Assembly (NCBI RefSeq): GCF_030814415.1
Contig: NZ_JAUSVB010000001.1
Span: forward strand, 1-64,000
From: Cellulomonas humilata
GTDB lineage: Bacteria > Actinomycetota > Actinomycetes > Actinomycetales > Cellulomonadaceae
Length of the DNA: 64,000 bases
Reading direction: 5' to 3'
Shown: piece by piece, positions 38,333 to 48,545 of the stretch
Layout of the letters: each line of letters opens with the position of its first letter
Position numbering within the stretch: the first letter of the stretch is position 1
Program-made: the position numbers and the translations under genes
Notes under the pieces: generated by a model
Told to the model about the DNA's origin: nothing
The model's database searches: none
Seen by the model: only the letters and a program-made list of their open reading frames with translations

Positions 38333-39216
38333 GGCGCCGAGTCTGTCACGTGCGGCTGGGGGGCTCGTCGCGCGACGAGCATCCGGGGCCGACCGGTCAG
38401 GTCCGGCCGGGACTCGACGTCGACGAACGCGCCCGTGGCACGCGCCGCCTCGCGCGCGGCGGCGTCCTGCACCTCGGCGTGCTCCATCACCAGCAGCCCG
38501 CCGGGCACGAGCAGCCGGGCGGCCGCGCGCAGGACCGCCCGCGGGACGTCCAGACCGTCGAGCCCGCCGCCGTAGAGGGCCAGGTCGGGGTCGTGGTCGC
38601 GCACCTCGGGGTCCACCGGCTCCGCGTCGGGCGGGATGTACGGCGGGTTGGCGACGAGCACGTCGACCGTCCCGTCGAGCTCCCGCAGCAGCGCCGGGTC
38701 GGCGACGTCGCCGTGCTCGACGCGCACGTCCGCCTGCACCGCGACCGCGTTCCGACGGGTCAGGTCGACGGCCTCCACGGACAGGTCCACCGCGACCACC
38801 CGTGCTCCGGGGACCTCCGTGGCGACCGACAGGGCGATGCCGCCGGCTCCGCAGCAGAGGTCGACGACGAGGGGGTCCGTCAGCCGCGCGGCCTCCTCGA
38901 TGGCCACCTGCGCGACGACCTCGGTCTCGGGGCGCGGCACGAACACGCCGGGCTCGACCAGGAGCGTCAGGTACCGGAACCCGGTCGACCCGACCAGGTG
39001 CTGGAGCGGCTCGCGGTTCCGACGGCGCTCGACCAGGCCGGCGAACTCCTCCGCGAACCCGTCCGGCACGGGCGGCGCGAGCACGAGCTCGAGCCGCTCC
39101 TGCCCGAGCACGTGCGCGGCGAGCGCGGTGGCGTCGTGCCGCGGGGACTGCACGCCCGCGTCGGCAAGGATCCGCGAGGCGCCCTCGACGAGCGCGCGCA
39201 GGTCAGGGGCTGTCAT
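38329..39216 (-). CDS. prmC: peptide chain release factor N5-glutamine methyltransferase
   Basis: This 295-residue SAM-dependent enzyme methylates the GGQ glutamine of release factors. An N-terminal helical domain (about 1-85) precedes the methyltransferase fold, with [16 protein letters not shown] (SAM binding), [17 protein letters not shown] and the catalytic NPPYIPPD near 190. The motif LCCGAGG has a Cys where Gly-Thr-Gly is more usual, a common actinobacterial variant. It is coupled to its substrate gene prfA by an ATGA overlap. Confidence 0.93.
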   Translation of the reverse strand: MTAPDLRALVEGASRILADAGVQSPRHDATALAAHVLGQERLELVLAPPVPDGFAEEFAGLVERRRNREPLQHLVGSTGFRYLTLLVEPGVFVPRPETEVVAQVAIEEAARLTDPLVVDLCCGAGGIALSVATEVPGARVVAVDLSVEAVDLTRRNAVAVQADVRVEHGDVADPALLRELDGTVDVLVANPPYIPPDAEPVDPEVRDHDPDLALYGGGLDGLDVPRAVLRAAARLLVPGGLLVMEHAEVQDAAAREAARATGAFVDVESRPDLTGRPRMLVARRAPQPHVTDSAP

Positions 39217-40301
39217 GACTGCCCCGCCGACGCCAGCCGCGCAGCCTCGTCGGCGTCGATCGCGGACTGCACGACGGGCGCCAGCTCACCGCCGAGGACC
39301 GCGTCGAGGTTGTACGCCTTGTAGCCGGTGCGGTGGTCGGCGATGCGGTTCTCCGGGAAGTTGTACGTCCGGATGCGCTCGGAGCGGTCGACCGTGCGGA
39401 CCTGGGACCGGCGAGCCTCGCTCGCGGCCGCGGCGGCCTCCTCCTGGCGGGCGGCCAGGATCCGCGCGCGCAGCACGCGCATGCCGGCCTCCCGGTTCTG
39501 CAGCTGCGACTTCTCGTTCTGCATGGACACGACGATGCCCGTGGGCAGGTGCGTGATGCGCACGGCGGAGTCGGTGGTGTTCACCGACTGCCCGCCGGGG
39601 CCGGAGGACCGGTAGACGTCGATGCGCAGGTCGTTGGCGTCGATCGCGACCTCCGCCTCGTCCTCGGCCTCGGGGAACACCAGGACGCCCGCGGCGGAGG
39701 TGTGGATGCGGCCCTGCGACTCGGTCACGGGGACCCGCTGCACGCGGTGCACGCCGCCCTCGTACTTCAGGTGCGCCCAGACGCCGTCCTCGGGAGCGAC
39801 CGTGCCGCGCGCCTTGATCGCCAGCTGAGCGTCCTTGTAGCCGCCCAGGTCCGACTCGGTGGCACCCAGCAGCTGCGTCGCCCAGCCCATCTTCTCCGCG
39901 TACCGCGTGTACATCCGCAGCAGGTCCGCGGCGAACAGCGCCGACTCCTCGCCGCCCTCTCCCGCCTTGACCTCGAGGATCACGTCGCGCGAGTCGTCGG
40001 GGTCGCGCGGGATGAGGACCTCGCGCAGCCGGGCAGCGGCCGCGTCGGCAGCCTGCTGCAGCGACGGCAGCTCGGCGGCGAAGCTCTCGTCGACCTCCGC
40101 CAGCTCGGCGGCGGCCTCGGCGTCGTCGGACGCGGCCTTCCACGCCGTGTACGCCTGCGCGACCCGGCCCAGCTCGGCGTAGCGACGACCGAGCTTGCGG
40201 GCGTTCGCTGCGTCGGCGTGCACCGCCGGGTCGGCCAGCTGGGCCTCGATCTGGGCGTGCTCGGCGAGCAGCGGCTCGGCGGCGGCGAATGCCTCGCTCA
40301 T
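39213..40301 (-). CDS. prfA: peptide chain release factor 1
   Basis: This 362-residue protein recognises UAA and UAG. GSGGQ-type catalytic motif [17 protein letters not shown] has Gly-Gly-Gln at 236-238, and a PxT-type tripeptide region lies in the preceding domain ([18 protein letters not shown]). The ATG at 40301 was chosen because it gives the normal family start, [14 protein letters not shown]; the upstream in-frame start adds 15 unconserved residues. AAGGAC is the ribosome site. The next gene, prmC, encodes its methyltransferase. Confidence 0.95.
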   Translation of the reverse strand: MSEAFAAAEPLLAEHAQIEAQLADPAVHADAANARKLGRRYAELGRVAQAYTAWKAASDDAEAAAELAEVDESFAAELPSLQQAADAAAARLREVLIPRDPDDSRDVILEVKAGEGGEESALFAADLLRMYTRYAEKMGWATQLLGATESDLGGYKDAQLAIKARGTVAPEDGVWAHLKYEGGVHRVQRVPVTESQGRIHTSAAGVLVFPEAEDEAEVAIDANDLRIDVYRSSGPGGQSVNTTDSAVRITHLPTGIVVSMQNEKSQLQNREAGMRVLRARILAARQEEAAAAASEARRSQVRTVDRSERIRTYNFPENRIADHRTGYKAYNLDAVLGGELAPVVQSAIDADEAARLASAGQS

Positions 40302-40346
40302 GCGGGTGTGTCCTTCAGGTGGCGGGAACTGCTCAGACAACGACAC

Positions 40347-40408
40347 AGCGCCGGTGCCCGCGCGGACACTGCCATGGAGGGCAGTGGTCCGCGCCGGGCA
40401 CCGGCGCT
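40347..40408 (-). terminator. long hairpin between rpmE and prfA
   Basis: AGCGCCGGTGCCCG and onward from 40347 pairs with the stretch ending at 40408 along about 27 bp, with two single-base bulges and a six-base loop around CATGGA. It begins ten bases past the rpmE stop. No good U-tract follows; it may end most rpmE transcripts or act as a processing site before prfA. Confidence 0.7.
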
Positions 40409-40417
40409 GCGAGGTTG

Positions 40418-40633
40418 CTAGTTGCCGGCCTTCTTGCCGTAGCGCGCCTCGAACCGGGCCACGCGGCCGCCGGTGTCGAGAATCTTCTGCTTGCCCGTGT
40501 AGAACGGGTGGCAGGCGCTGCAGACGTCGGCGTGGATCTTGCCGGAGGTCACGGTCGAGCGCGTGACGAAGGTGCTGCCACAGGTGCAGGTGACCTCGGT
40601 CAGGACGTACTCGGGGTGGATGTCAGCCTTCAC
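40418..40633 (-). CDS. rpmE: 50S ribosomal protein L31 (zinc-binding type)
   Basis: This 71-residue protein has Cys16, Cys18, Cys38 and Cys41 (TCTCGST and [13 protein letters not shown]), the zinc-binding C+ form of L31. Such genomes often have a zinc-free copy used under zinc starvation. ATG 40633 has AAGGAGA upstream. The start [10 protein letters not shown] is typical of the family. Confidence 0.96.
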   Translation of the reverse strand: MKADIHPEYVLTEVTCTCGSTFVTRSTVTSGKIHADVCSACHPFYTGKQKILDTGGRVARFEARYGKKAGN

Positions 40634-40708
40634 GAAAACTTCTCCTTGGGTGGGTGTCTCCGGGTCCGGACGCGCGACTGGCGCCGGTGAACCGCAGACC
40701 AGCGAACC

Positions 40709-40738
40709 ATTGTGCCAGAACAGCGACGGGGCCCGAAA
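40709..40738 (-). promoter_or_regulatory. candidate rpmE promoter
   Basis: On the minus strand TTTCGG (40738-40733) and CACAAT (40714-40709) are 18 bases apart, about 75 bases before the rpmE start. The -10 is fair and the -35 weak. Confidence 0.35.
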
Positions 40739-40756
40739 TCATCCCGTGCACGACCG

Positions 40757-41611
40757 TCAGAACGGCTGCGCGTCCAGCCGGGCCGTCTCCGCCTCGACGT
40801 CGAAGTCGGCGGGCGGCCAGTCCAGGTCGAGGCTCTCGACTGCCGCGAGCACCAGGGCGCCGACGGCCAGCCGGGCGTACCACTTGGAGTCGGCGGGAAC
40901 CACGTGCCACGGCGCGTGCTCGGTGCTCGTCCGGTCCAGGACGGCCTGGTACGCCTCCTGGTAGGCGGGCCACTTGGCGCGCTCGTCGACGTCCTTCGGG
41001 TTGAACTTCCAGTACTTGTCCGGGCGCTCCAGCCGCTCCCGCAGTCGCGCCTTCTGCTCCTGCTGGGAGATGTGCAGCATCACCTTGACGATCACGGTGC
41101 CTGAGTCGACGACCTCGCGCTCGAAGGCGTTGATCTCGTCGTACCGCGGCTCCCACACCTCGCGCGGCACCAGCTCGTTCACGCGGACCACCAGGACGTC
41201 CTCGTAGTGCGAGCGGTCGAACACCCCGATGCGCCCGCCGGCGGGGAGCGCCTCACGGATCCGCTGGAGGTAGTGCTGCGACCGCTCCCGCTCCGTCGGC
41301 ACCCCGAACGAGTGCAGCTGCACGCCCTGCGGGTCGACCATGCCCAGGACGTGCCGGACGATCCCGCCCTTGCCGGCGGTGTCCATGCCCTGCAGCACCA
41401 GGAGCACCGCCCGCGAGCCACCGGTCCGGCCGTGCGCGTACAGGCGCTCCTGCACCTCGCTGAGCCGGTTGCCGTCCGCCTCCAGCTTGCTCTCCGCCGA
41501 CGACCGCCCGTGCTCCCAGCCGGGGGTCGACGACGCGTCGACGGCCGCCAGGTCGAACCCGGGCCGGACACGCTGGGCCTTCCCCGGCGGCATGCTCCAC
41601 GACTTCGTCAT
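40757..41611 (-). CDS. polyphosphate:nucleotide phosphotransferase, PPK2 family
   Basis: This 284-residue single-domain PPK2 kinase has Walker A GMDTAGKGGIVRHVLG (about 85), Walker B FDRSHYEDVLVVRV with the catalytic Asp, and the lid RLERPDKYWKFNPKDVDERA. It moves phosphate between polyphosphate and nucleoside mono- or diphosphates; the direction cannot be told from sequence. ATG 41611 has GGAAGG upstream, and an upstream in-frame start gives an Arg/Cys-rich leader that does not fit. It stands alone, leftward, with its own upstream gap. Confidence 0.9.
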   Translation of the reverse strand: MTKSWSMPPGKAQRVRPGFDLAAVDASSTPGWEHGRSSAESKLEADGNRLSEVQERLYAHGRTGGSRAVLLVLQGMDTAGKGGIVRHVLGMVDPQGVQLHSFGVPTERERSQHYLQRIREALPAGGRIGVFDRSHYEDVLVVRVNELVPREVWEPRYDEINAFEREVVDSGTVIVKVMLHISQQEQKARLRERLERPDKYWKFNPKDVDERAKWPAYQEAYQAVLDRTSTEHAPWHVVPADSKWYARLAVGALVLAAVESLDLDWPPADFDVEAETARLDAQPF

Positions 41612-41744
41612 CTCGGACCTTCCGGCTGCGCGACGGTGCGGACACCCGCACGCTAGCGCGCGCACCTGACGACGGCCTGCCCCGAGGGAACAGGGCCGTC
41701 GACCGGTCAGTCTCCCCGTGGCGATGCGACGGCCTCGCCGAGCT

Positions 41745-42392
41745 CTAGATACGGCGGGTCTCGTGAGCCCACATGGCGAGCTCCACCCGGTTGCGGGCGC
41801 CGAGCTTCCTCATGAGGCTCGCCAGGTGGGCCTTCACGGTGCTCGTGCTGATGTACAGCTCAGCGGCGATCTCGTCGTTGGTGCGGCCCTGCGCCACCGG
41901 GACGAGAACCTCCTCCTCACGGGCCGTGAGCGGCTCGAAGGGTTGCCGTGCGGGTCCGGGCTGGGAGTGCGCGAACGCTGCGAGGAGGCGGACGGTCACG
42001 CTGGGTGCGATGAGCGCATCTCCGTCGGCCGCGGCGCGGATCGCCTGGGTCAGCAGCGCGGGTCCGGCGTCCTTGAGCAAGAACCCGCGGGCGCCGGCCT
42101 TGAGCGCCTCGTGGACGTACTCGTCGAGATCGAAGGTGGTGATCACCACGATGGGCAGCGGGTCGGTGACGTCGGGTCCGGCAAGGTGACGGGTGGCCTC
42201 GATGCCGTCCATCAGCGGCATGCGGACGTCGAACAGGCCGACGTCCGGGCGGAGCTGGCGCGCCAGGTGCACCGCCTCGCGGCCGTCTGAGGCGGCGCCG
42301 ACCACCTCGATGTCGGGTTGGGCGTCGAGCAGCATCGTCAGACCGGAGCGGACGATGTGCTGGTCGTCGGCGATCAGGACCCGGATGCTCAT
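41745..42392 (-). CDS. two-component response regulator, NarL/LuxR type
   Basis: This 215-residue protein has a receiver domain with ADD (9-10), the phospho-acceptor in GLFDVRMPLMDG (D55), a conserved Thr and Lys in FLLKDAG, and a C-terminal LuxR helix-turn-helix (LTAREEEVLVPVAQGRTNDE, then STVKAHLASLMRKLGARNR). It is encoded directly after its histidine kinase with an ATGA overlap. The target genes are unknown; the divergent membrane-protein gene at 43698 is a candidate. Confidence 0.93.
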   Translation of the reverse strand: MSIRVLIADDQHIVRSGLTMLLDAQPDIEVVGAASDGREAVHLARQLRPDVGLFDVRMPLMDGIEATRHLAGPDVTDPLPIVVITTFDLDEYVHEALKAGARGFLLKDAGPALLTQAIRAAADGDALIAPSVTVRLLAAFAHSQPGPARQPFEPLTAREEEVLVPVAQGRTNDEIAAELYISTSTVKAHLASLMRKLGARNRVELAMWAHETRRI

Positions 42393-43537
42393 CGTGCGGT
42401 CCAGGTGCGGGGCAACGTCGCCTGGACCCGCCAGCCGCGGTCGGCGGTCGGGCCCGCGTGGAACGTCCCGCCGAGCAGCGTGGTGCGTTCCTGCATTCCC
42501 ACCAGGCCGTATCCCGCGATGCCGCCGTCGGCCGTGCTGGGCGCTCCGTCGTCGTCGACGGTCAGCCGCACGCCCTCGGCGTGACCGACGACGACCACGG
42601 TGACCCGCGTCGCGTGGCGGGCGTGCCGGCGTGCGTTCGTGATCGACTCCTGGGCCAGGCGGTAGATCGCGGCCCCGACGGCCGGGCTGAGGTCCTCGAG
42701 CTCCCCGGACAGCGTCACCTGGACGTGCGGACGCGCCTCGGCACCGCTGGTCAGCCGCTCGAGGTCGGCCACTGAGGGCTGCGGCGCGAACTCCGCATCC
42801 TGCGAGGCGCGCAGGACGCCCACCATGGCACGCATCTCGAGGAGCGCCCGGGTGGCGGCGTCCTCGATGGTGACCAGGGCCTCGACGGCCCGCTCGGGGT
42901 CCGAGGCCGCGACGGCACGGCCCGCCTGAGCCTGGATGGCGATGCCGGAGACGTGGTGGGCGACCGTGTCGTGGAGCTCGCGAGCGATCTGCTCGCGCTC
43001 GCGGGTCTTGGCTTCGTCGATGTCGCGGATGCGGGCTCCCGCGTGGAAGCGGATGGCAGCGCCGAGCGCCGCGGAGAACAGGAAGAAGGCGTAGGCGCCC
43101 ACCGCATCCGCCAGGCTGGTCGGGTCTGCCACGGTGGTGACGGCCAGCCAGACAAGGATGACGCCGAGCCCGATCACTGCCTCGCGACCCGCTCCCCACC
43201 GGAACAGGGTGTAGGCCAGGACGAGCGCTGCGCCGGTGCTCATCAGCAGACCGCCCCCCGAGCCCGCCCCGATCCTGACGAGGTCGACCACGGTCAACGC
43301 GCCGAAGCAGAGCACGACCGCGCCGAGCGGGTGAGTGCGTCGCCAGAGCAGGGGGGCGATGATCACGAGCGCTGCGACGAGGACCAGCGGGAGCGGAGCA
43401 AGGCCGTCACGGAGCACCGCTTCGGCCACGGACCAGATGGTCAGCACGGCGACGAGCGCCCAGTCCCGGGGGATCCGGGCGGGAGGGTTCGCCGGTCGAG
43501 GTTCGGCCCACAGCGCGCGCAGCACGTCGGTGACCAT
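42389..43537 (-). CDS. sensor histidine kinase (HisKA_3 type)
   Basis: This 382-residue membrane kinase has about five or six membrane segments (about 25-160), then the HisKA_3 dimerisation helix with the phosphorylated His in REQIARELHDTVAHHVSG, and a HATPase domain ending with VDDDGAPSTADGGIAGYGLV and GMQERTTLLGG. The sensor part is membrane-embedded with no large outside loop, as in DesK-like kinases that sense the membrane. It pairs with the overlapping response regulator. Confidence 0.92.
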   Translation of the reverse strand: MVTDVLRALWAEPRPANPPARIPRDWALVAVLTIWSVAEAVLRDGLAPLPLVLVAALVIIAPLLWRRTHPLGAVVLCFGALTVVDLVRIGAGSGGGLLMSTGAALVLAYTLFRWGAGREAVIGLGVILVWLAVTTVADPTSLADAVGAYAFFLFSAALGAAIRFHAGARIRDIDEAKTREREQIARELHDTVAHHVSGIAIQAQAGRAVAASDPERAVEALVTIEDAATRALLEMRAMVGVLRASQDAEFAPQPSVADLERLTSGAEARPHVQVTLSGELEDLSPAVGAAIYRLAQESITNARRHARHATRVTVVVVGHAEGVRLTVDDDGAPSTADGGIAGYGLVGMQERTTLLGGTFHAGPTADRGWRVQATLPRTWTAR

Positions 43538-43697
43538 CCGGTCAGCCTAGGGATGCGCCGTGCGCGGCGGATCAGCCGAAAGCACAAGAGGGCGACTGAG
43601 CAAGAGGCCAGTACAGGTCGGGCTCTGGGGCGGGTCTGCCCAGCACGGGGGTCCGCGATCGTGGAGGAGCCACCTCACCCAGACATCGGAGCACGTG

Positions 43698-44186
43698 ATG
43701 AGCACTCGCCGAGACACCACCACCGCGCTGGACGACTCGCGCCTACCCGTGAGAGCGAAGCTCGTCGGGGCGTGGACGAGCGTCATGTTCCTGTACGCCT
43801 ACGTGGACATCCTGGGCTTCTTCGTGCCGGGCAAGATCGACGACATCCTGGTCGGCGTCGTCTTCGAGTTCGACATCACCCAGACGTTGATGACCACGTT
43901 CCTCGTGCTCATGGCCATCCCGATCCTGATGGTGGTGCTGTCCGCCATGCTGCCGGCCCGCGCGGCCCGGATCACGAACCTTGTCGTGGCATCGGTCCAG
44001 GTCCCCTTCGCGATGTTCAACGCGGTGGGCGAGTCCTGGACGTACTACTACGGGCTCGCCGTCGTCCTGGAGGTGGTCCTGCTCGCCGTCATCCTTCGGG
44101 TGGCCTGGACCTGGCCCCGCCGCGTCGCACCGCCGGTGACCGCGGTCGCGAGCGCGCACGAGCCTCTGCAGACGCAGCGTCACTAG
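43698..44186 (+). CDS. four-pass membrane protein (DUF6326-like)
   Basis: This 162-residue protein has RAKLVGAWTSVMFLYAYVDI (about 19-38) as the first helix and three more (about 55-80, 90-110, 115-140). The motif LYAYVDILGFFVPGKID is what I associate with the DUF6326 family. The function is unknown. ATG 43698 is preferred to longer in-frame starts, which give unlike-coding sequence. It is divergent from the histidine kinase gene and could be its target. It converges on rho across a shared terminator. Confidence 0.7.
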   Translation: MSTRRDTTTALDDSRLPVRAKLVGAWTSVMFLYAYVDILGFFVPGKIDDILVGVVFEFDITQTLMTTFLVLMAIPILMVVLSAMLPARAARITNLVVASVQVPFAMFNAVGESWTYYYGLAVVLEVVLLAVILRVAWTWPRRVAPPVTAVASAHEPLQTQRH

Positions 44187-44192
44187 CGCGAC

Positions 44193-44227
44193 GACGGCCC
44201 CGCTCCCTCTCGGGGAACGGGGCCGTC
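44193..44227. terminator. bidirectional terminator between DUF6326-like gene and rho
   Basis: GACGGCCCCG (44193-44202) and CGGGGCCGTC (44218-44227) form a perfect 10-bp stem between two convergent genes. It can serve both strands. Confidence 0.65.
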
Positions 44228-44243
44228 GGCCGTGCGTCGGCGG

Positions 44244-46232
44244 TCAGTCGCTGCCGGGGGTGGTCTTCTGGACCTGGAGCAGGAACTCGACGTTCGACTT
44301 GGTGTCCTTGAGCTTGCCGATGAGCAGCTCGATGGCCTGCGTCTGGTCGAGCGCACCCATGACCCGGCGGAGCTTGTAGATGATCTTCAGCTCGTCGTGC
44401 GGCATGAGGATCTCCTCGCGGCGGGTGCCCGACGCGTTGACGTCGACCGCCGGGAAGATGCGCTTGTCCGCGAGCGAGCGGGAGAGCCGGAGCTCCATGT
44501 TCCCGGTGCCCTTGAACTCCTCGAAGATGACCTCGTCCATCTTGGAGCCGGTCTCCACCAGCGCCGAGGCGAGGATGGTCAGCGAGCCACCGTGCTCGAT
44601 GTTGCGCGCCGCACCGAAGAACCGCTTGGGCGGGTACAGCGCCGAGGCGTCGACACCACCCGAGAGGATGCGCCCGGACGCCGGGGCGGCCAGGTTGTAG
44701 GCCCGCGACAGTCGCGTGAGCGAGTCGAGGAGCACGACGACGTCCTGGCCCAGCTCGACCAGCCGCTTGGCGCGCTCGATGGCGAGCTCGGCGACGATCG
44801 TGTGGTCGGAGGCGGGGCGGTCGAAGGTCGAGGCGATGACCTCACCCTTGACCGTCCGCTCCATGTCCGTGACCTCTTCGGGGCGCTCGTCGACGAGCAC
44901 GACCATGAGGTGGACCTCGGGGTTGTTGGTCGTGATGGCGTTCGCGATCTGCTGCATGATGATCGTCTTGCCCGCCTTGGGGGGCGCGACGATGAGGCCG
45001 CGCTGGCCCTTGCCGATGGGCGCGACGATGTCGATCACACGCGGCGACAGCCGGTTCTGCTCGCTCTCGAGGCGCAGGCGCTCCTGCGGGTAGAGCGGCG
45101 TCAGCTTGTTGAACTCGGGGCGCACGCGGGCGCCGTCGGGCTCCAGGCCGTTGACCGAGTCGAGCCGGACCAGCGCGTTGAACTTGCTGGGGCGGTTGCC
45201 CTGCGGCGGCTGCTCGCCCTCGCGCGGCTGCCGGACGGCACCGGTGACCGCGTCACCGCGGCGCAGGCCGTAACGCTTGACCTGGTTGAGGGACACGTAC
45301 ACGTCGTTGGCGCTGGGCAGGTAGCCCGTCGTGCGGACGAACGCGTAGCTGTCCATCAGGTCGAGGATGCCCGCGACGGGAAGCAGCACGTCGTCGTCGG
45401 TGACCTCGATGTCGTCGAGACCAGCGAGCTCGCCGGCGCCGGGACGACCGCGCGTACCGCGGCCCTTGCGGTCACGGTCGCGGTCCCGGTAGCGGTCGCG
45501 CGACCGGCGACGGCGACCGCCGCGCTCGTCGAGACCGTCCTCGTCGCCGTCGCGGCGCGGCTGGGTGCCCTGCTGGGTGGTGCCCTGCTGCGCGGCGCCC
45601 TGCTGGTTGCCACCCTGCTGGCGGTTGCCCTGCTGGTTGTCGCGCTGCTGGCCCTGCTGGCGGTCGCCCTGCTGGCCGTTGCTCTGCTGACCATTGCTCT
45701 GCGTGCGGTCGCCCTCGTCGCCCTGCGGCGCACCGGCACCGCGGCCGGCCCGGCGCGAGCGCCGCTCACCGGTCACGCCGCCGACGGCGTCGGCCGCCCG
45801 TGCGGCGCGGTCGTCACGCTGCTCGACGGGGGCAAGCTTGGCGTCCAGCGCGGCCTCGAGGCCGGCCAGCGCGTCGCCGCGGGGGGCGCGCGACCCGTCC
45901 TGGGAGGCCGTGTCCTGCGTCGGCGCGGCGGTGACGTCGCCACCGAGGTCGAGCTGCGGGGCCTGCGTCCGCGGTGCGCGGGCGCGGCGCGCCGGCGGCG
46001 CGTCGGCCACGGCGACACTCTGGTCGCGGCGCGGCTCCAGCGCCTGCGGGCGCGAACCCCCCCGGGCGTCCGAGATGGCCTGGACGAGGTCGCCCTTGCG
46101 CATCTTGGAGGTGCCCTTGACGCCCAGGTCGGACGCCATCGCCTGCAGCTCGGGCAGGCGGAGTGCCGAGATGCCTGCGCTGCGGGCGGACCCGCCGGAG
46201 CTGCTCACGGCGGGTTCGATGATGTCTGTCAC
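44244..46232 (-). CDS. rho: transcription termination factor Rho
   Basis: This 662-residue hexameric RNA helicase ends untranslated or unneeded transcripts. The N-terminal Rho domain starts [15 protein letters not shown]. It is followed by an insertion of about 200 residues, rich in Gln/Gly/Asn (QQG repeats) and then Arg/Asp/Gly ([15 protein letters not shown]), typical of actinobacterial Rho and thought to add RNA binding. The core has the primary RNA-binding domain, Walker [16 protein letters not shown] and Walker [17 protein letters not shown]. The GTG at 46232 was chosen for its ribosome site (GGAAGGG) and the family-like start TDIIEP. Confidence 0.95.
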   Translation of the reverse strand: MTDIIEPAVSSSGGSARSAGISALRLPELQAMASDLGVKGTSKMRKGDLVQAISDARGGSRPQALEPRRDQSVAVADAPPARRARAPRTQAPQLDLGGDVTAAPTQDTASQDGSRAPRGDALAGLEAALDAKLAPVEQRDDRAARAADAVGGVTGERRSRRAGRGAGAPQGDEGDRTQSNGQQSNGQQGDRQQGQQRDNQQGNRQQGGNQQGAAQQGTTQQGTQPRRDGDEDGLDERGGRRRRSRDRYRDRDRDRKGRGTRGRPGAGELAGLDDIEVTDDDVLLPVAGILDLMDSYAFVRTTGYLPSANDVYVSLNQVKRYGLRRGDAVTGAVRQPREGEQPPQGNRPSKFNALVRLDSVNGLEPDGARVRPEFNKLTPLYPQERLRLESEQNRLSPRVIDIVAPIGKGQRGLIVAPPKAGKTIIMQQIANAITTNNPEVHLMVVLVDERPEEVTDMERTVKGEVIASTFDRPASDHTIVAELAIERAKRLVELGQDVVVLLDSLTRLSRAYNLAAPASGRILSGGVDASALYPPKRFFGAARNIEHGGSLTILASALVETGSKMDEVIFEEFKGTGNMELRLSRSLADKRIFPAVDVNASGTRREEILMPHDELKIIYKLRRVMGALDQTQAIELLIGKLKDTKSNVEFLLQVQKTTPGSD

Positions 46233-46512
46233 GAAGGACCCTTCCCCTCGTCGGTGGCCGGGACCCGATGGTTCGGGGATCGGCCGACGTCCGGTCGAGG
46301 TGACCGAGACGGTGCTGGAGCCACACACGCGCTGCGTACGACGACGTCTGCGCACGGTGGGCTGGATCGCTCCCGGCTCGTCTACTCATTCTGAGGCGGC
46401 CGGTCACGTACGACGCGGGCCACCAGAGGTCGAGATCCGGGGAACGCGTCGATGCTACCACTGTCGGCTCGGTCACCTGGCAGGGTGAACGACGCGGGTG
46501 TACTTCACCCGG
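46233..46512 (-). promoter_or_regulatory. rho upstream region
   Basis: This 280-base gap between thrB and rho holds no gene. On the minus strand TAGCAT at 46457-46452, preceded by TGG, is a plausible extended -10 without a matching -35. It would leave a leader of about 210 bases, which fits the long autoregulated leaders of rho genes in general. That is inference. Confidence 0.3.
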
Positions 46513-47445
46513 TCATGTCACCCGTTGGACAGTCGCGCCCGTGCGGTCCACCGGCAGCGGCAGGATCTGCCAGCCCCCCATGGCGCCTCCGAAGGCAGCA
46601 CGCACGGCGTCGTCGGCGTCGGTCCTCTCGTCGCCGTCGCGTCGTGCGAGCACCAGCACCGTCGGCCCCGCGCCCGACACGACGGCGGCGACGCCCGCGG
46701 CCCGCAGGACGTCGACGAGCGCCAACGAGCCCGGCATCACCGACCGCCGGTACTCCTGGTGCAGCCGGTCCTGCGTGGCGGTCAGGAGCAGCTCGGGGCG
46801 GCGGCCCAGGGCCTCGACCAGCAGGGCCGCGCGACCCGCCTGGAACGCGGCGTCCGCGTGCGGGACGGTCGCGGGGAGCACGCCGCGGGCGGCCTTCGTG
46901 GACAGGTGGTTCGGGGGGACGATCGCGAGCAGGGCGACGTCGTCGTGGACCTGGAGGTCGATGGCGCGGAACCGGGCGTCGTCGCTCCACGCGAGGGTCG
47001 CCCCGCCCAGCACCGCCGGCGCGGCATTGTCGGGGTGCCCCTCGATCCGGCCGGCCAGGTCGATCGCGACGTCGTCGGACAGCGCCTCGGGCTCCGCGAT
47101 CAGCCCGCGGGCCGCGACGATCCCCGCGACGACCGCCCCGGCCGAGGACCCGAGCCCGCGGCCGTGCGGGATGCGGTTGTGGCAGACGAGGTGCAGGCCG
47201 GTCTGCGACGCACCGACCTGGTCGAGGGCGGCGCGCAGCGAGCTGACGACGAGGTGCTGCTCGTCGTCGGGCACCTGCCCGGCACCCTCCCCCGTGACCG
47301 CGACGGTGACGCCCGGTGAGGCGAGCGCCCGCACCTCGAGCTCGTCGTAGAGCCCGAGCGCGATGCCGAACGCGTCGAAGCCGGGACCGAGGTTGGCGCT
47401 GGTGGCGGGGACGCGGACGCGGACGTGGTCCGCACCCAGGCGCAT
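46513..47445 (-). CDS. thrB: homoserine kinase
   Basis: This 310-residue GHMP-family kinase phosphorylates homoserine, the fourth step to threonine from aspartate. VRVPATSANLGPGFDAFGIA (about 9-28) is the GHMP N-terminal motif, IPHGRGLGSSAGAVVAG the ATP-binding loop and VVSGAGPTVLVLAR the third motif. ATG 47445 lies eight bases after the thrC stop. It is the last gene of the hom-thrC-thrB operon. Confidence 0.95.
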   Translation of the reverse strand: MRLGADHVRVRVPATSANLGPGFDAFGIALGLYDELEVRALASPGVTVAVTGEGAGQVPDDEQHLVVSSLRAALDQVGASQTGLHLVCHNRIPHGRGLGSSAGAVVAGIVAARGLIAEPEALSDDVAIDLAGRIEGHPDNAAPAVLGGATLAWSDDARFRAIDLQVHDDVALLAIVPPNHLSTKAARGVLPATVPHADAAFQAGRAALLVEALGRRPELLLTATQDRLHQEYRRSVMPGSLALVDVLRAAGVAAVVSGAGPTVLVLARRDGDERTDADDAVRAAFGGAMGGWQILPLPVDRTGATVQRVT

Positions 47446-47453
47446 CGCGGGCC

Positions 47454-48545
47454 TCAGTCCAGGCCGAGAGCGGTGGCGATGGACACCACGTCGGACGAGA
47501 TCCGCACCGGCACGACGTCGCTGCCGTCGGGGGTGCGCAGCGCCCACTGCGGGTCCTTGAGCCCGTGCCCGGTGACCGTGATGACGATGCGCGCGCCGGC
47601 CGGGACGCGACCCTCGTCGCTCAGCCTCAGCAGCCCCGCCACGCCGGACGCCGAGGCGGGCTCGACGAAGATCCCGACCTCGGCCGACAGGACGCGGTGC
47701 GCGGCGAGGATCTGCTCGTCGGTGACCGCCTCGATGAGGCCGCCGGACACGTCGCGGGCCTCCTCGGCCTGCTGCCACGAGGCGGGGTTGCCGATCCGGA
47801 TCGCCGTGGCGATGGTCTCGGGCTGGTCGATCGGGTGGCCCTTGACGATGGGGGCGGCGCCGGCGGCCTGGAAGCCCCACATGATCGGGGTGCGCGTGGC
47901 GACCGCGGTGTGCGCGGCACCGGCGTCGAGCCCCGCGTACTCGCGGTAGCCCTTCCAGTACGCGGTGATGTTCCCGGCGTTGCCAACGGGGAGCACGTGG
48001 ATGTCGGGGGCGTCGCCCAGGGCGTCGACGATCTCGAACGCACCGGTCTTCTGGCCCTCGATGCGGTCGGGGTTGACCGAGTTCACCAGCTCGACCGGGT
48101 ACGACTCGGCAAGCTTGCGGGCGGCGACCAGGCAGTCGTCGAAGTTGCCGTCGACCTGCAGCAGGGTGGCCCCGTGCGCGATGGCCTGGCTGAGCTTGCC
48201 CATCGCGATCTTGCCGTCCGGCACCAGCACCGCGCAGAGCATGCCCGCGCGGGTGGCGTAGGCCGCTGCCGACGCCGACGTGTTGCCGGTGGACGCGCAG
48301 ACCACGGCCTTGGCACCGCGACCGGCCGCGGCCGACATGGCGGTCGTCATGCCGCGGTCCTTGAACGAGCCGGTCGGGTTCATGCCCTCGACCTTGATGA
48401 ACACCTCGGCGCCCGTGCGCTGCGAGAGCGTCGGCGACGGGACGAGCGGCGTGCCGCCCTCCCCGAGCGTGATGACGCGCTCCTGGACGTGGGCCGGCAG
48501 ACGGTCGGCGTACTCGGCGATCACGCCACGCCACTGGTGGGCCAT
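47454..48545 (-). CDS. thrC: threonine synthase
   Basis: This 363-residue PLP enzyme converts O-phosphohomoserine to threonine. The PLP lysine lies in [14 protein letters not shown] (about K61), the phosphate-binding loop is [15 protein letters not shown], and [15 protein letters not shown] binds the cofactor. It is of the short class without a long N-terminal extension. Its ATG overlaps the hom stop (TGATG). Confidence 0.95.
   Translation of the reverse strand: MAHQWRGVIAEYADRLPAHVQERVITLGEGGTPLVPSPTLSQRTGAEVFIKVEGMNPTGSFKDRGMTTAMSAAAGRGAKAVVCASTGNTSASAAAYATRAGMLCAVLVPDGKIAMGKLSQAIAHGATLLQVDGNFDDCLVAARKLAESYPVELVNSVNPDRIEGQKTGAFEIVDALGDAPDIHVLPVGNAGNITAYWKGYREYAGLDAGAAHTAVATRTPIMWGFQAAGAAPIVKGHPIDQPETIATAIRIGNPASWQQAEEARDVSGGLIEAVTDEQILAAHRVLSAEVGIFVEPASASGVAGLLRLSDEGRVPAGARIVITVTGHGLKDPQWALRTPDGSDVVPVRISSDVVSIATALGLD

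Noticed and set aside
45590-45710. Q/G repeat DNA in rho as a possible CRISPR or minisatellite
   Set aside because: The repeats are short, degenerate and in frame, with no spacers. They encode the known low-complexity insert of actinobacterial Rho.
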